DNA from: Sipunculus nudus
Lineage: Eukaryota; Annelida; Sipuncula; Golfingiida; Sipunculidae
Length of the DNA stretch: 64,000 nt
Reading direction: 5' to 3'
Assembly (NCBI GenBank): GCA_026874595.1
Contig: CM049310.1
Span: 55,743,058 to 55,807,057 of the forward strand
Both the position numbers and the translations under genes were made by a program. The notes under the pieces were generated by a model that worked only from the letters and a program-made list of their open reading frames with translations, ran no database searches and was not told the origin of the DNA. Shown here in pieces: positions 38,141 to 51,087 of this stretch; the stretch's first letter is position 1; every line of letters starts with the position of its first letter.

Positions 38141-39730
38141 CTTGTGTACTAACCTATAAATATTCCATTTGAGGTATTAAGGAGCTTTTTATAGAGTTCT
38201 TAATTGAGAAATGATAGTTTGTCTTAAACTGGCCATTTACTAGAGAATCTGTTGCACAACATGTTGCTCCACAATTTTCTTGAAACATGTTGCTTTACAG
38301 GTTTTCATGAACCATCAATCCCACACATGTATGCCCCAAAAAAACTGTTTTGACGCTGTCCATTCAAAGTTCCCCTTTTTGAAACAAAAAATAATAAAAA
38401 AAATAAAGACCCTACAAAATCAGCTAATGTGAGCCTATAGACTCAAGATGGTTCTGACAAGCAGATGATTAATCTAACTTTCTGAGTAGTTAATCTCAAG
38501 AGCATAGTTCCACACTTATTATGTGGATGCTGACATGCAGGGCCAGTCTGTGTTAATATAATTAAATGCATTACTAGCTTGACCAACACCCTTGTCAGTG
38601 TTTGCTTGTGTTAATTTTCTTCTTTAAAAATTCAATTTTAGTAAAAGAAACCCCAAGTGATTCACAAAAATAACATGCTTACAAAAGGTCAGTCCATGTT
38701 AATCAGAAACTAACATGTTCTACACTAAATAAAAGAATAACCAGTATTTAAGGTCTTTTAAGTGTATGCAAGAGGTATAGGAAGAGATGTTAGAGAGCCT
38801 CTTGGTGGTCTTAAAGCCCGAGGCCATATGTTACATCAGCTGTTTTCCCCAAAGATGTTTTCCAGTGAGGTGTCTGGCACAAATTAGTTTGTTGGTGTAA
38901 GTCGCTGCAGCTATGCAGCAGTAAGAGTTATATAGGCATGCATGTGTACTTTAGTCGATCTGCTAAAGGCTGATCAAAGTGCTACCTGTGCAAGGTACAA
39001 GGAAAGGCAAACTGGCTATTTTAACTGAAGCATTTACCACAATAACAATTGAAACATTGTGTTATCATTACTGTTTACATATACTGGGTTGGCCTAAACC
39101 CTTTAAAAGTCCAATTCAGGTATCTACAGTATTATCACAGGGTAGAACAGCGAGGAAATTGTCAGAAAGACAAATGGCAACAATTAAGAAATTTACCCAT
39201 AGTGTCAGTGAGGAAAAGTGACTAATATGATGTCAAAACATGGGTATTTAAAGGAGTAACTTATGTGTAACTTAAATTAAGTGTTAGGCAGTGTGAACAT
39301 AAATAGAAAAGGTGATCCGGATATATATACTGTTTTTCTCTGATATTTTAGACTTTACATTTTCTTAATGAGAAGTTGAATCTACAAGTCTACAAATAAA
39401 TATTACTTTCACCGTGATTCAGTTGTTGAAGCATCACCTTGATACATAGTTACATAGCTTTTACACTAATTAATTAAGTATTTTGCATATTATCAACATA
39501 GTGAAATGAGGGCTTTGAAAACTTTGGAAAACATGAAGAAAATTGATACACCTGTTTCTTGCTGTTGCAGTAAATATCACAGTTTTGTAATCTGTTCAAG
39601 CAGAAGCAGCATAGATATTTTTCAGCACAGAAAGAAAGAAAAATTGGGGGAATAATCCCAAGATTTGCAATGAGCAGGAGTGGGATTTATATGTGGGATT
39701 CTCTGTTAAATAAATGGTTGCCTTTGAAGA
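38141..39730. other. KCNT intron 1, no gene seen
   Basis: AT-rich. The frame 38,979-39,221 begins at a non-ATG codon and has no recognisable motif. Confidence 0.4.
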
Positions 39731-39734
39731 TTAA

Positions 39735-39926
39735 ATGGCTTCTCTCGAGAATGTGGATGATGAAGTAATCAGTGGACTCAGTGGGCTGCGGAGGCTGCAC
39801 GGTGACGAGTTGATGAAGTACACTGTTGGGGATGCTGTCTTCATCATTCCCATCACCACTGATGGGACAAGATTCAATCACATTTTGTGGCTCCTGGGAA
39901 TGCTTACAAATGGAAGTTCTATCTGA
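39735..39926 (+). other. Unassigned open frame with CpG-retaining core
   Basis: A 63-residue frame from ATG (MASLENVDDEVISGLSG...) is open to 39,926, with CpGs at CTCGAG, TGCGGAG and ACGGTGACGAG, unlike flanking intron. I do not recognise the protein. The 5' side (TTTGAAG) is a poor acceptor, and no donor gives the phase 2 needed to join KCNT. The opposite strand is also open (39,687-39,881). It could be a fossil of a processed gene or a coincidence. Confidence 0.15.
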
Positions 39927-39929
39927 CTA

Positions 39930-41675
39930 TGATATGTGCTTCCAAATGGTTGGAGTGATTATAAAAAAACCAAAGTGAAGCTCTAATGTATATATTGGGT
40001 GTTGCTATTAGATTAGGCTCTATGAGACTGGTATACTTTTAAGTTACTAATACCATTTAAAGCAACTGGCTATATATACAAATTTAGAATGATGTTTCTT
40101 ATGACATGATTTTACTTCCAAATTATAATAATTTTCCTCCTAATCATTAGTTACAATAACAAAGAAATGTGGGAAATGTGGGCAAACTGCAGAGGCCTCA
40201 CAAGTGTATCTATTTCTATGTATGATAAATAAATTATAATTCTTTTAAAAAGTGGAAATACTTTGTAGAGATACTCAGGGACAGATCTAGTTTCCAGAGT
40301 GAAACCTGAAAATATGTTTTCCCTATGAGTCTATGTCATTGCGTTTGAATGATTTCACTTCCTTAACAATTCAAACATTATGTTCTTGTTAAGACAAGAA
40401 AGAAGCACCATGCACCTTTGGCATAATTGAAATTCACACTTTTGTGTCGCTATGTTAAGAACAAATAGTTCATAGAAATGTAAGAAAAGTGGTAATTTTC
40501 TATTCTGTTGTAATAAAATGATGTCCTGGAATTTATACCCAGATTATCCTATGCTGTAAATTTTCATCTCAAAGTCTCTCAAACCATATTGCTCATGCTT
40601 TAAAACAAAAGTTTTTGCCAGGAAAAGGAATCTTATGTCCAGAAAGTAAAGTTATTATGCATAAACAAAAGCTGAAGATTTGGGGATGAGGTAGGGGATA
40701 AGGGATGAAATTTAACAAATATACACAGTTATAGCCATGCCAGTCAGCGCCGGTCCGGGGTTAGCCAGGTTGGGCTTCTGCCGGTAGAAAGCTTACATTT
40801 GCAACCCATCGACCGGCCCAAAAGATCTTAAAGATGATCATAAACCAGCTACCAGCAATGAAACTTTGGTTATTTATTACACCAAACTGCATTAAAATTT
40901 TACCTCTTGCATATGTTTACAAAAATGTATCTATCAAGAGCCAAAATAAATAGTTATAACACATAGAAAAACACAACAATAAAACTTATATATTCTGAAA
41001 CCGATTGTATGCACCTAGTGTGAATACCTGACATTAACATAATTTATGCATGATGAAATGGGGAATACCCTGGAATCCCCTCTGTGATTGGACCACCTCC
41101 ACTTGCTTCGCCATTGTCCGTAAATTTAGCCAGCACTCAAATTTGTCAAACCATAACCCTGCAAATATATCAGCATAAAGAAGAGGCAGATATCAGGCAT
41201 TTATATCACAAATTATAGAAATTCATGCTTATGACATATAAATACCATTCCTATGACATACCTGAAGGATTGGTGACAGCCAAGATTTTGAACCTTGTAT
41301 CTCCTTGTAGTATTTTATTACATACAACCTGTTTGGCTTTGTTTTCTTATATGTGTCATGTGTGTATTCAGTGTTTACAGGTGACCTTATTTTATTGTAT
41401 TACATGTATGCTTGTGTAGATGTACTGTGTGCAAAGCAAGAGATCTACTGTAATTTTATTGGTTTGATGTTTTAGTATGCTTATTCTTTTGTGTTGTAAA
41501 TGTGTTGTTCTCTCTTTGATTGCTTTGTGGGCCATGCATTTATCAGCAAAGGGAAGAAAATCTTAATAGGTACCTTTCAAATTTCTTGCTAACTATCAAT
41601 ACTTATTATGCTTTCGACTTTAATTGAATATCATACAAGTTATTTTTTCTCCATCTATCCACAGATGGAGATATT
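39930..41675. other. KCNT intron 1, no gene seen
   Basis: AT-rich except a GC-rich patch at 40,740-40,820 (AGCGCCGGTCCGGGG ... CATCGACCGGCCC), which may be the edge of an old element. No exon recognised. Confidence 0.4.
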
Positions 41676-41679
41676 TGTG

Positions 41680-41885
41680 GTTTTTAGCTCAGCTGAGTAT
41701 AAGTCATCTGAGCCATAGTCATGATCCATTGTCCTCTGTCCATCCGTCGGTTAGACTGACACATTTTGAAATCATGAGACCTTTGAATCCAAAATTCAGC
41801 ATACTGTTAGATGTCCCAAAAATTTCCTACCAAACAGAAAACTGGGTCACTGGGACTTTATTCCTTCGAGAAATTAAGAAAAAGC
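41680..41885 (+). repeat. Dispersed repeat with AGCTCAGCTGAG and CCGTCGG
   Basis: TTTTAGCTCAGCTGAGTATA, CATCTGAGCCATAGTCATGA and TGTCCATCCGTCGGTTAGAC follow the order of the widespread invertebrate element that I know as AGCTCA-GAGCT-CGTCCGTC. Single copy in this window. The frame 41,624-41,932 derives from it. Confidence 0.5.
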
Positions 41886-43020
41886 CTCAAATTTCCATTA
41901 AAAACGTATTATCACACTTCAGGACTGCCTAATATCAAAACCACATATCTGTTTTTCTTAATATTTACCAGAAGTATTTTTCTATATATTTCCAATATAT
42001 ATGCCAGAAATCTAGTCAGTTTAGGGTAATGCCTGTAAGGAATGGGCAAAAACATAAATGCACTCTGTAAAAAATTAACAAAAACATTTACTCACTTAGC
42101 ATAACATTTTTGAAGCTAGAGACTCTTTTTCAAAGCATATAACTTTGTTTTATTAAGAATCAATTGAATACCCAAAATTTTAATTTGAATTTTTAAATTT
42201 TTTTAAAGTAATTAGCATTAAAAAATAAAATTAGTACCTTTAAAATTTTGCCCAAATCTGACCATGGCACATTTTTTTTCTGAGTACTGTTGATTTAATT
42301 TTCACAGCATGTAAATGTAAGTATTTTATTTGTTTAAATCTGAAATTTGAAAAACAAAAGCTTTAAAATTAAGCAAGTTATTAAATTTTTTCTTGAGGCT
42401 CTGTTGTAGTCACTTGCTTTGTCAAGATGCAGGCAGCCCACTCCTGGTTACTGGAAGTCAGCTATGCCAGGGTTCCAGATTTGTTACAGGTCACTTGAAG
42501 AGACTTTATCTCCATCTGATATCATTTTATAATTTCACCTTCAAGGTCAACTTCAGCTGAACACAGTGACCCTTGGGTCCCTCATTTTTGTGTTTAAATT
42601 TGTTTTTAAGGTACCACTTGGTGCCTTACTAAAAATGTTTTATTCTTGGTAATGGTCCAACAAAGCATATGTGACTTTACAAATAGCTGATGCTTTAAAT
42701 GTACAAGTATCTAATGTTTTTAAATAATAAAACACTAATACCAAAGTATTTCTGAAGCAGTTTCAGTATATATCTATTTTGGTTTAGATTTTATAAATGT
42801 CTTTCTAACATCTTAATGTGAAAATTTAGCTATTATAACAATGGAAGGATCTTGCAGATAAAATTCAGCTTTTAAAGAGATCTTTGTTTCATGTATATGA
42901 TATACAATTATAAGATTTCAAATTCAAAGATTGAAGCATCAGTTATTAATAGAATGTATTCTTCTGTTGTTGTTTAGTGACCACTTGGTGTTGAGTTTGC
43001 CTTTTGTCTTATCATTTAAG
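41886..43020. other. KCNT intron 1, acceptor-proximal, no gene seen
   Basis: AT-rich. It ends in TTGAGTTTGCCTTTTGTC...TTTAAG, the pyrimidine-rich acceptor of the exon candidate that follows. Confidence 0.45.
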
Positions 43021-43098
43021 CCATCATATTAGAAGGAAGTCCAATGCTTTGCTTACACGCACAATCAATCAGGAAAAAGACGCCGACCAGTACGAGAG
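43021..43098 (+). CDS. KCNT: Candidate KCNT cassette exon, 78 bp, phase 2/2
   Basis: Flanked by a pyrimidine-rich acceptor (CCTTTTGTCTTATCATTTAAG at its 5' edge, last 20 bases only considered) and by AG|GTAGGA. Length is 26 codons exactly, entering and leaving in phase 2, the phase of KCNT exon 1. Joined to exon 1, AG+C makes Ser, then HHIRRKSNALLTRTINQ and EKDADQYE, ending on AG. The next family exon would then begin by completing Arg before VQVEF. Base use is richer in CpG (ACACGC, GACGCCGACC, TACGAG) than the surrounding intron. RRKS fits a basophilic kinase (PKA-type) site. Human KCNT2 has no such insert (DDR-VQVEF directly); I recall insect SLO2 having an insert near this point but not its sequence. 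It could instead be a constitutive lineage-specific exon or, less likely, chance. Confidence 0.55.
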
Positions 43099-44325
43099 GT
43101 AGGATTACCGCATGTTCGTTATGTTAAAGGCAGTCACACTACCATATATAATTTAATAAAACATAAAGCAAATGTGAGAGGTTTTCTGTCTGGGCTTGCT
43201 ATTCATATTTCAGCATGTCTTCTGTAAGCTGTCAAAGGTTTTTCCATTAATGTCACTGAGATAGACAGGGATTCCATTGACCTTTAAAGATGATTCCAGG
43301 AATTACAGTGGTGTTGATGACTTGTCAATTTGCATTATATATGCTACTTACATTGATTTTATACAATCAAATGAAAGAATTGTAATTGTAGACATGACAG
43401 TCTCACCTCTGTTTACATGATGCCCTCCCAGTGATAATTATAGCTGACCTTGTGCTTATATTTAGAAAGACTTAATTCTCATACATTGACAACTTTGACA
43501 ACTTTGTCCAAACTTAATTTTCATTGAAATACAGTCATATTTGAACAAATTATCACTTTTATCCAGAAAAACAAATCTGAGCTTTCATCCACCAAATACC
43601 AAACTTGTTAACATATATCCTGGTCTGTACTACAGATGTGTTTCAATCATTACATGTAATTTTTTAAATTTTGCATATATCCATGAGCATCGTAATATAT
43701 ATAGGCAAAGGGAACATTAGTTTAGTTAATCTCAAGTCAATAATTTTTTCTCAACTATAACCAGATTTCACCATTTGATTTTCATCATTCAAAATGTTCA
43801 TGGGAGCTTGCCCACAGACTCCTAATGTTCAAGATGTCAAGCTGTTGGGTTTCATCAGCTTGACATGTCTGTAGATGAAGAAATAAACATTTTGACTTTA
43901 AAGAGAATCCATTTTGGCAGCATGCATAATGAATATATTACATGGATCAGAAATAAATATTTGGCATTTCAGAATTAATCCCCCTCTGTAGATAAAAATA
44001 AGCAAAACTTGAGTCATTGATCAGATAATGATAAAGTATATAATTTTCATTTGGTGAAAAGTTATTCCACTTCTGAAACATTTATACACCAGTACTGTAA
44101 CCCTGTGAAATTGAATTCCCCCTGGTTCTGCATGTTAATGATAGTCATACTGCATATATAATGATGAACAGACCACCATCATCATGATTAGTGTTATGTG
44201 ACATCATCAACACTGTGTGGTGCCTATTGAATTTCACAGCTGAGAGTACATAGGGATGAAGTCTAGTTAGAAGAACTTAAAATGGACGCATTGTGGAATG
44301 CTCCCCAACCTGTGTTTGCTTTCAC
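43099..44325. other. KCNT intron 2, no gene seen
   Basis: Begins GTAGGATTACCGC after the exon candidate. No further exon, RNA gene or repeat recognised. Confidence 0.45.
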
Positions 44326-44329
44326 TTAT

Positions 44330-44577
44330 TCAGCCCAATTTCCTGGCCAGGTTCATTCATGCATAAGTGATTGTATATTTGTGAATATTCCTTGATGATG
44401 TTCCTGGATCCGGACCATGTGCCAGATCCACACCAAAGTCTAATGGATTCTACATTGGCTCAACCAAGAAAGGCCCCAAAATTTCATGAGATTCTGTTCA
44501 TGAGTTATTTTGTGAACAAACACACACACACATACTCACACAAATGGGGATGAGCACATACTCTTCTGGCAGAGGCA
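44330..44577 (+). repeat. Dispersed element copy 1 (CCTGGATCCGGACC ... GGCAGAGGC)
   Basis: Contains GGTTCATTCATGCATAAGTG, CTTGATGATGTTCCTGGATC, TGTGCCAGATCCACACCAAA, a (CA)n run at 44,519-44,532 and the end TGGCAGAGGC. Matches 54,915-55,120 (direct) and 55,880-56,136 (inverse). Confidence 0.85.
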
Positions 44578-44749
44578 ATAAAATTGAATCTATAAATATG
44601 TCACAGATATGTATATGGTCATATATATATGTTATATATATGTCACAAGGTGTGCACAGTTGCTGATACCATGGTGGCACCAGCTGGACTGTATTTGGGC
44701 GGTGGAAAAAGCAAAAACCCAGAGTGGTTGACCAAAGTGATTTATTCTG

Positions 44750-44905
44750 TAACATATAAAGCTGTGCTTATAAGAGTATCACATCAAGGTGGGGCCAGCG
44801 AGTGGTGGTTCATGTCATTACTTCCACCCAGTTCACTGATGGGACTAATGGGATGTCCAGCGTCCTCAGAGAGAGGGTGAGTGGTTCGATTCCATGATTG
44901 GCCCA
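44750..44905 (+). repeat. tRNA-like SINE head, plus strand
   Basis: GGATGTCCAGCGTCCTCAGA followed by GGGTGAGTGGTTCGATTCC has the spacing of a tRNA-derived head, with a well-preserved B-box (GGTTCGATTCC at 44,884-44,894). There is no intact cloverleaf, so it is not a tRNA gene. Confidence 0.45.
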
Positions 44906-47900
44906 TCAGTAATTTCTCACCCTGTGTCATATATGCATCATATGGGTTTACCCCTATAAACCCAGAAATTTTTATGACTTATCAGCAAGAAAACCATTAT
45001 TGTCACATATTGATGACTTTGTTTGCTCAATTAAATCACATCAGTTTGATCTGAATTATTTAAATTCACAAGTATACTCTATAATTTATTGATGAAGTCC
45101 TACATTTTGAAAGATTATCTTTAAAACTAGTCTGACTGCCTTTAACCTTTAGTTTGCTTACATTAGTAACATTTTGTTCCGTGTGCATGATCACCTGTTA
45201 CTACTAGTCCTGGTATATATACCTTGGACTGTATATCAGTATTACACTTTTCACACTGTTCTGTTAAATTTTACTGTTTCCCATACTTGTGTTTTTCTTT
45301 CATTCATGTTATTATGTACTTTTATTATGGGTCGAAACACAGCTACAGAATCATTTTGCATCAATCACTACAAGGTAGCATGCTTTCAATTTTATCTTTG
45401 AAATATAGCAAATCACAGGACATTGCAGAACAGAAAATCATTGTAAATTGTAAGACTATAACTGGCCATGTTGAAAAACTGTGGACGTTTCATGATATAT
45501 ATCACAGTAAATCAGACTAAAGCTCAAAATGGCTATACATATGTGGAATGTTCATACCATGTGAGGCCTGCTTTAGACTCTCTCTGATCAATAACATGCT
45601 TATAATCTATTTTACCAGAAACCCTGAGGTTGGTCATTTAATTATGCTTTAATTGATAGGTCAAGGTATTCTAGACACTATTTATATTAGTTTCATCAAA
45701 GTGTAATTTCTACTGTGGTCATCGCACAGTTTCTCAGCTTCTATGCAACCAAAATTAATTTTGCTAGCTGCCACATTTACATGTTGGTCATCACATATGT
45801 CCAAAAGGTATAAGATTATAACTAAGACAAAGGCCAAGAATATTGGTGCAGAAGGAAAAAGCCAGGTTAACAACTCTGGACCTTGCTCACTAGGGATTCA
45901 TTTATTTCATTCAGATGGTCCAAAATACATCAGTTGAATGATAAATCTGCCAGATCAATGATGAAAAACTGCCAGTCTCTTTTAAAACATGATTAATATC
46001 ATGCAAAGAAGATTATGCACTTTTAAATTTTATGATTAGAAATGGCATTATGATGAAACTCCAATGCCAGTGGTACAATAATAATGCCTTTAGTTTTTGC
46101 ACCTCTGTAGTGTTTGCTATATTCTCATTTTTGCTGCATATTTTAACTTATATATGTTGTCACAGACGAGATTAAATCCAGTCGGATGATAAATATTATT
46201 GGAATCATGGCAATTAGTTTCTTACTGCGTACAGTGCAGTACACATACATATATAATCATTAGCTGTAGGAAGTGGTTGTTTGATGATTTAAAGATAAAA
46301 AAAGGACCAATAATAGACTATTCATCAATTATTTTATGAGGTCTAATGTATAGAATTATACCATATATATCATCAGAGTAAATTAAGCCTGACTTGAACA
46401 CCATCTTGAAAAGTAAATATAACAGCCAGGAAGTTGACATTAAATATTATTTGCTGCACAAGGTTCAGTTTTATGCTGTTCGCCATCATTTGCCTCATCT
46501 GTCTTATAACTCTGACAGAGTTAGAATATTTATCTGGATAATACAACTTCTTAGGATGTGCCTCCAAAATCCTTTTTGATTGATTACGCAAAAAATGTTA
46601 CTCATTTAACTGATTATAAAAGAAAAGACCAATCATCCACATAATTGATTAAATGGTACACCACTGATAACCATAGTCCATACACATCATGCTGCATACA
46701 TATGTGTATATGAAATCATATAGCTGTAGTTGTAATAAGTTCTTCCATCATATCATTTCATACACATTCTTTAGAACACTTTCACTGTGATGTTTAGTTA
46801 AGTATGATAAATGAAGTCAGCAGTGAGGTAAAATATTTCCTCATATTTTCACAATTATTGCTGCTGTCACCCTTAATGACCTTCATGCAGATGTCATGTG
46901 GAGAAGTTGGTTCCCAGTGGACCCTGCGCTGCCCTTTCCATGGTAGCATTCTCATCAGCAGAGAGACCACTGGAACAGAACTGTCAGCTGACCATTGCAC
47001 TCAGCAGATAAACGCTGAAATATTTACACCATTGTTGCGTTTCATTTATCACTGGGCACCCTAGACACTGTAGAGCTGTTGTTTTTCATTAATTGCTGGT
47101 TATTCCAGGCGTACAGTAAGCACTGTATTATTAATTTCAGGTTATTCAAGACACTGGAAAATTTTATATATGTCAGATATTTTAAATCTTTCACTTTGAA
47201 TATAAATTCTATTGCAAGATTCCCATAGGATTTTGCAGTCTTTTTCAAGGATCATTTTGATATATATAAGGACATGGTGCCATCAAAAATAGGTAGCTGT
47301 GTTACAAATAGGAGAAAACTAGAATCATGTGTAACCTGCTCATTATTTATCTGTCAGTTATGTATTTTTTGTAATTTATCACTTTAATATATGTAATTGT
47401 TGTAACATGTAGTTCACATTTCTCTTATTATATAATTTTGTATAATATTCACCAGTCATCAGAGCTTAATCATAAGTTTTCAGTTCTTGTTATCATTCTA
47501 TTAGCAAATCAGCTGAAGGTTCAAGTTAACTTTCACTTTAGGTTAAAGGTTTTGTTAGATATTGCATGTTAATGATCCCATTACCCAAAGGAAAGAGCAA
47601 AAATAATGGTTGATTAAACATATCAGGAACCTCATAAGAAATTGATGATAAAATATTTTTTTTTAAATTTCATTTCATAATATTAAGAAGATTTAACTTA
47701 CTGAGCTGACATTGATAGAATTGAAACTTCAAATTTAGAACAGCTGTCTGCTGAAGATAAAATGCAATAATAAATAATAAATAGTACATATATGGGTTAA
47801 TTGCCATTGAAATTTTAATTAATATGATAAAGAAGGTGAAAGTGTATGACTAAACATTGTTAATGCATCTGAGAGAATTAATATCCTAGGTGATTCATCT

Positions 47901-48130
47901 TCTCATTGTTCTTGTTGACAGGATACAACTGGTACTCATCTTCATCTTTGTAAAATACAAGGCAGAGGTTTTCAGCCATCACAAAAACGAAGCATGTCAC
48001 TTGTATCCCACAATAATATGTGTGAGTGGACATGGTCCAAAAAAGTGTTATTCCACTGATTGCAGTAATTTTGCTGATATACATCCTCTTGCCAAAGAAT
48101 CTGTCCATAGATTGATTCTTGCATAAAAGC
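44906..48130. other. KCNT intron 2, no gene seen
   Basis: Many unsupported short open frames (45,174-45,520; 46,373-46,591; 46,794-47,064; 47,878-48,184) occur in overlapping frames on both strands, without motifs or splice logic. Confidence 0.4.
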
Positions 48131-48137
48131 ACAGTTT

Positions 48138-48239
48138 GAACCACTATTTGTGGAGTTATTATGCAAGATAACAACCTGTAACAATCCTTACAGTTTTACA
48201 GGTTGTTTTCTTGCATAATAACCTCACAAATAGTGATTC
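48138..48239. repeat. Inverted repeat, 44-bp arms, 14-bp loop
   Basis: Left arm 48,138-48,181 and right arm 48,196-48,239 pair with 4 mismatches in 44. The loop is CAATCCTTACAGTT. It would fold into a pre-miRNA-sized hairpin or is a fold-back miniature transposon. Confidence 0.95.
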
Positions 48240-48399
48240 CAGCAAATCTGCTAGAAGCTGTCTTTGGAGTAATTTCATGTTGCATCCCCACTTTCTAAAT
48301 GAACCCTGACAGATTTATTATCCAAGTTTCTAAAAACTGCTCATGGGGGCTGCCATTTTGCATACTTACTAAAACCTGGATGCCACAGGTTGGATGACG

Positions 48400-50492
48400 T
48401 AATTATAGGTGTACTGCTAGTATCCTTAACACTGTCATCTGTCCAAAAAAGCATACTAAAATGACAGTCTCAGAAACGGCCGGAGCCATCATCACCAAAT
48501 TTTATGCCAGTGTTATATTGGAAATTCAGGTATTGGTGGCGCCACCTGCATTGACCTTTTTTTGTATGGAGGTCATTGGTCATCTGTATATTAACCCATA
48601 ATATTTCAGGAATAGCAGGAGCTACCATCCCCAGATTTTATGCAATAATCTGTCACATATCAAATGTTGTGGGATTCAGCTTCTTTTTTTGTTATCCGCA
48701 TTTACTTAAATTTTATAGGGAAAAGGCTGAAAAACCTTTAAAAGTCTTCTTCTTGTAAACAGTCCAGCATAATTGTTCAATATTTTACAATGATCCCAGA
48801 GGCAAGCCTTCTCAAGTTTGTTCAAATTGTTGCACAAATTTGAACTTTGTTATTTGGCCAAGTAAGCATACTGACATAGTAATCTCAGAAATGACAGAAC
48901 CTAGCATTACCAAGTATTGTGCAAATGTTGGTCACATGACTCATATTTGAAGTTGCATATTTTGTGGTGCCACCTACATTGACCTGTTTTTTATGGTTAA
49001 ATAACCTCATAATTTTAGCCTCTTTCAGCTTAATGATGAAACTGTCAAGTTGAATTGTTCAATTTTTCAAAAGAAATATCCTTGGACATGGTTCTTTCAA
49101 TCATATCAGAATATACTGAGTTTACTGTTATATACTGAGAATACTGTTGATTTTTGGTTGAGTTGTGAAAGCTTAAATTGGTCTTATGGCCATTATTATG
49201 TCTTTTTCAAACTGAGGACTGCAATAGTGTTCTTCTACAAAATTATTATTCAATTATATCTTCTGAAACATTGCACAAAAATTATTCTTAGGTGGCCTTT
49301 GTTCAAGTTTACTAGAATGATTTTGGCAGAATTATTGGACCTTTAACAATGAAAGTACTGCATCTTTTATTATTCTAGATATTTGATAAAAAGTTTATGA
49401 ATATGTCGGCTTGAAAAAAAAAAATAGCCAAGGTCTTTCAGTATATGTAAACAGATATACCAACAGGCTGAGATTGAATCCGTATCTTTAAATAGGTTGA
49501 GAAACTGCCAACTGTATCAGATTTGGGAACAGATCAAGAGTTCATTCAGTGCAGCAAGATATAGGTCAAGAGTTCAATCAGTGCAGCCAAGCACAAGGCA
49601 TGTGATCACCTCATGGGTGACATGTGAACACCTCATGGGCACCATGTGATCACTTCATGGGTGTCAAGCCCCTCAGGGCAGGGCCCCTGTATGAGCTTAT
49701 GCAATGGTGTGGCTACCATTTCAGATTTGGCAACAGGCTAGAGGTCAGTCTGGATCTATTTATAGCTTTGGCAGACTGCCAACTGTATCAGATTAGGCAA
49801 CAGGTCAAGAGTTCACTCAGTGCAGCCAGGTATGGGTCAGGAGTTTACTCAGTGCAGTAGCTGCATTCTGTTTATAGCTTTGGCAGACTGCCAACTGTGT
49901 CAGATTATGCAACAGGTCAAGAGTTCACTCAGTGCAGCCAGGTACAGGTCAAAAGTTCACTCAGTCTAGCCAGGTGCAGGTCATGAGTTTACTCAGTGCA
50001 GTAGCCTGAGCAAGCAGTTTGTTACAGTTCACTTGGGGCAACAGCCTTTCTCACCTAAGCCTGGTCAGCCCCATGCATTAGACTCTAAGGTAAGTTTGAT
50101 GTATTGGCCTAATATTTTGACCTGTCTATGTGTCTTTGATGGCTTTCTTGCTCACAAGACAGGTGTCGCCACCTATCATGACTTTTGCACAGTGTGTGTC
50201 CCTGCATTTTTCTCAGAAGGGGTTTGATATATCAGTCTGAAATTGGGCATATGTATATATCTGTGATAGCTTCGTTGTATACAAGACTGTGGTGACAGCT
50301 ACAATCTTTTTAGTGTTGTGTGCACCCATGCCAGATTTTCAGCAGTGAAGTTTGTGTAATTGTTTATTATTCAAAATGTTTAGTACTTGCATTGTTCATA
50401 TACATGAAAAGTAATGGTCCAGCATTGAAGCATTATACCTGGTGTATTTCCCAATGCACAGGTTCGCACTAGGCCTGTAGGCCTTGTTTAAC
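48400..50492 (+). repeat. Dispersed element copy with internal minisatellite
   Basis: Phrases shared with 35.45-38.14 kb, in order: ATCTGTCCAAAAAAGCATAC, CTCAGAAACGGCCGGAGCC, ATCATCACCAAATTTTATGC, GGTGGCGCCACC at 48,535-48,546, TGATGAAACTGTCAAG near 49,033, GAGCTTATGCAATGGTG near 49,692, GGTGTCGCCACC at 50,162, and the 3' end GGTTCGCACTAGGCC near 50,460. Internally rearranged relative to the first copy. No coding capacity. Confidence 0.8.
49490..50010 (+). repeat. Nested minisatellite, CAGGTCAAGAGTTCACTCAG units
   Basis: About eight diverged units of roughly 29 bp carry AGGTCA(A/T)GAGTT(C/T)A(C/T)TCAGTGCAG. They are grouped in a longer period of about 112 bp marked by TTTATAGCTTTGGCAGACTG at 49,759 and 49,871. 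The related phrase GTCAAGAGGTCACTCAGT at 36,174 shows the seed from which the array expanded. Confidence 0.85.
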
Positions 50493-50960
50493 TTTAATTG
50501 ATTTTAAAGGACTAGCTGTTTTCTAGTTGATGTCTTCAAATTTATTTTGAAAAAACATGCAAATTGAAGCTTCATGCAGTGAAAGGAAGATGACTATTAT
50601 TTATTACCTCTTAAGTGATTCAAGTCTGAATAAATTCTAAGTAAATTTAAAAGGATGTCCTTTTCTAAGAATATTTATGTCAATCATGAGGTTGACTTTG
50701 GTATGGTCAGCTCTTTGTAAAGTTGTTAGTAAAATACCATGTTTTGTTGCTGTAAGTCATTTCACTGTCATATTTCTCAATGTGTGTATATATAGTTATA
50801 CTCTTTTTTTTTGCATATGCCATGTAAGTTGTTAAGCCTGGTGTTGAATTACCATGAACAGTTAAATTATATTACAAATGTGACCGCTGCTGCTAGGTTT
50901 GTTGTTAAAAATCAAATAGCAAATGCTGATGTTCATTTCCTAAAATTTGAATTGACTAGA
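50493..50960. other. KCNT intron 2, no gene seen
   Basis: AT-rich, nothing supported. Confidence 0.4.
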
Positions 50961-50962
50961 TA

Positions 50963-51087
50963 CAGTAAAACCTCAACATAAGGTGAGTTCTTATATTAAG
51001 AGCAAAAAGAATCATGACTGTGAAGAAGTGATCATTATTTTTAGGTGGTTGCTAAACAGGGATGGTCCATAAGCAAGGTTTTTACTG
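50963..51087. mobile_element. Degenerate pogo/Tigger-like miniature element
   Basis: The left end CAGTAAAACCTCAACATA and right end AAGCAAGGTTTTTACTG are imperfect terminal inverted repeats (CAGTAAAACC against CAGTAAAAACC), about 125 bp apart, with TA just outside the left end. No transposase. Confidence 0.65.
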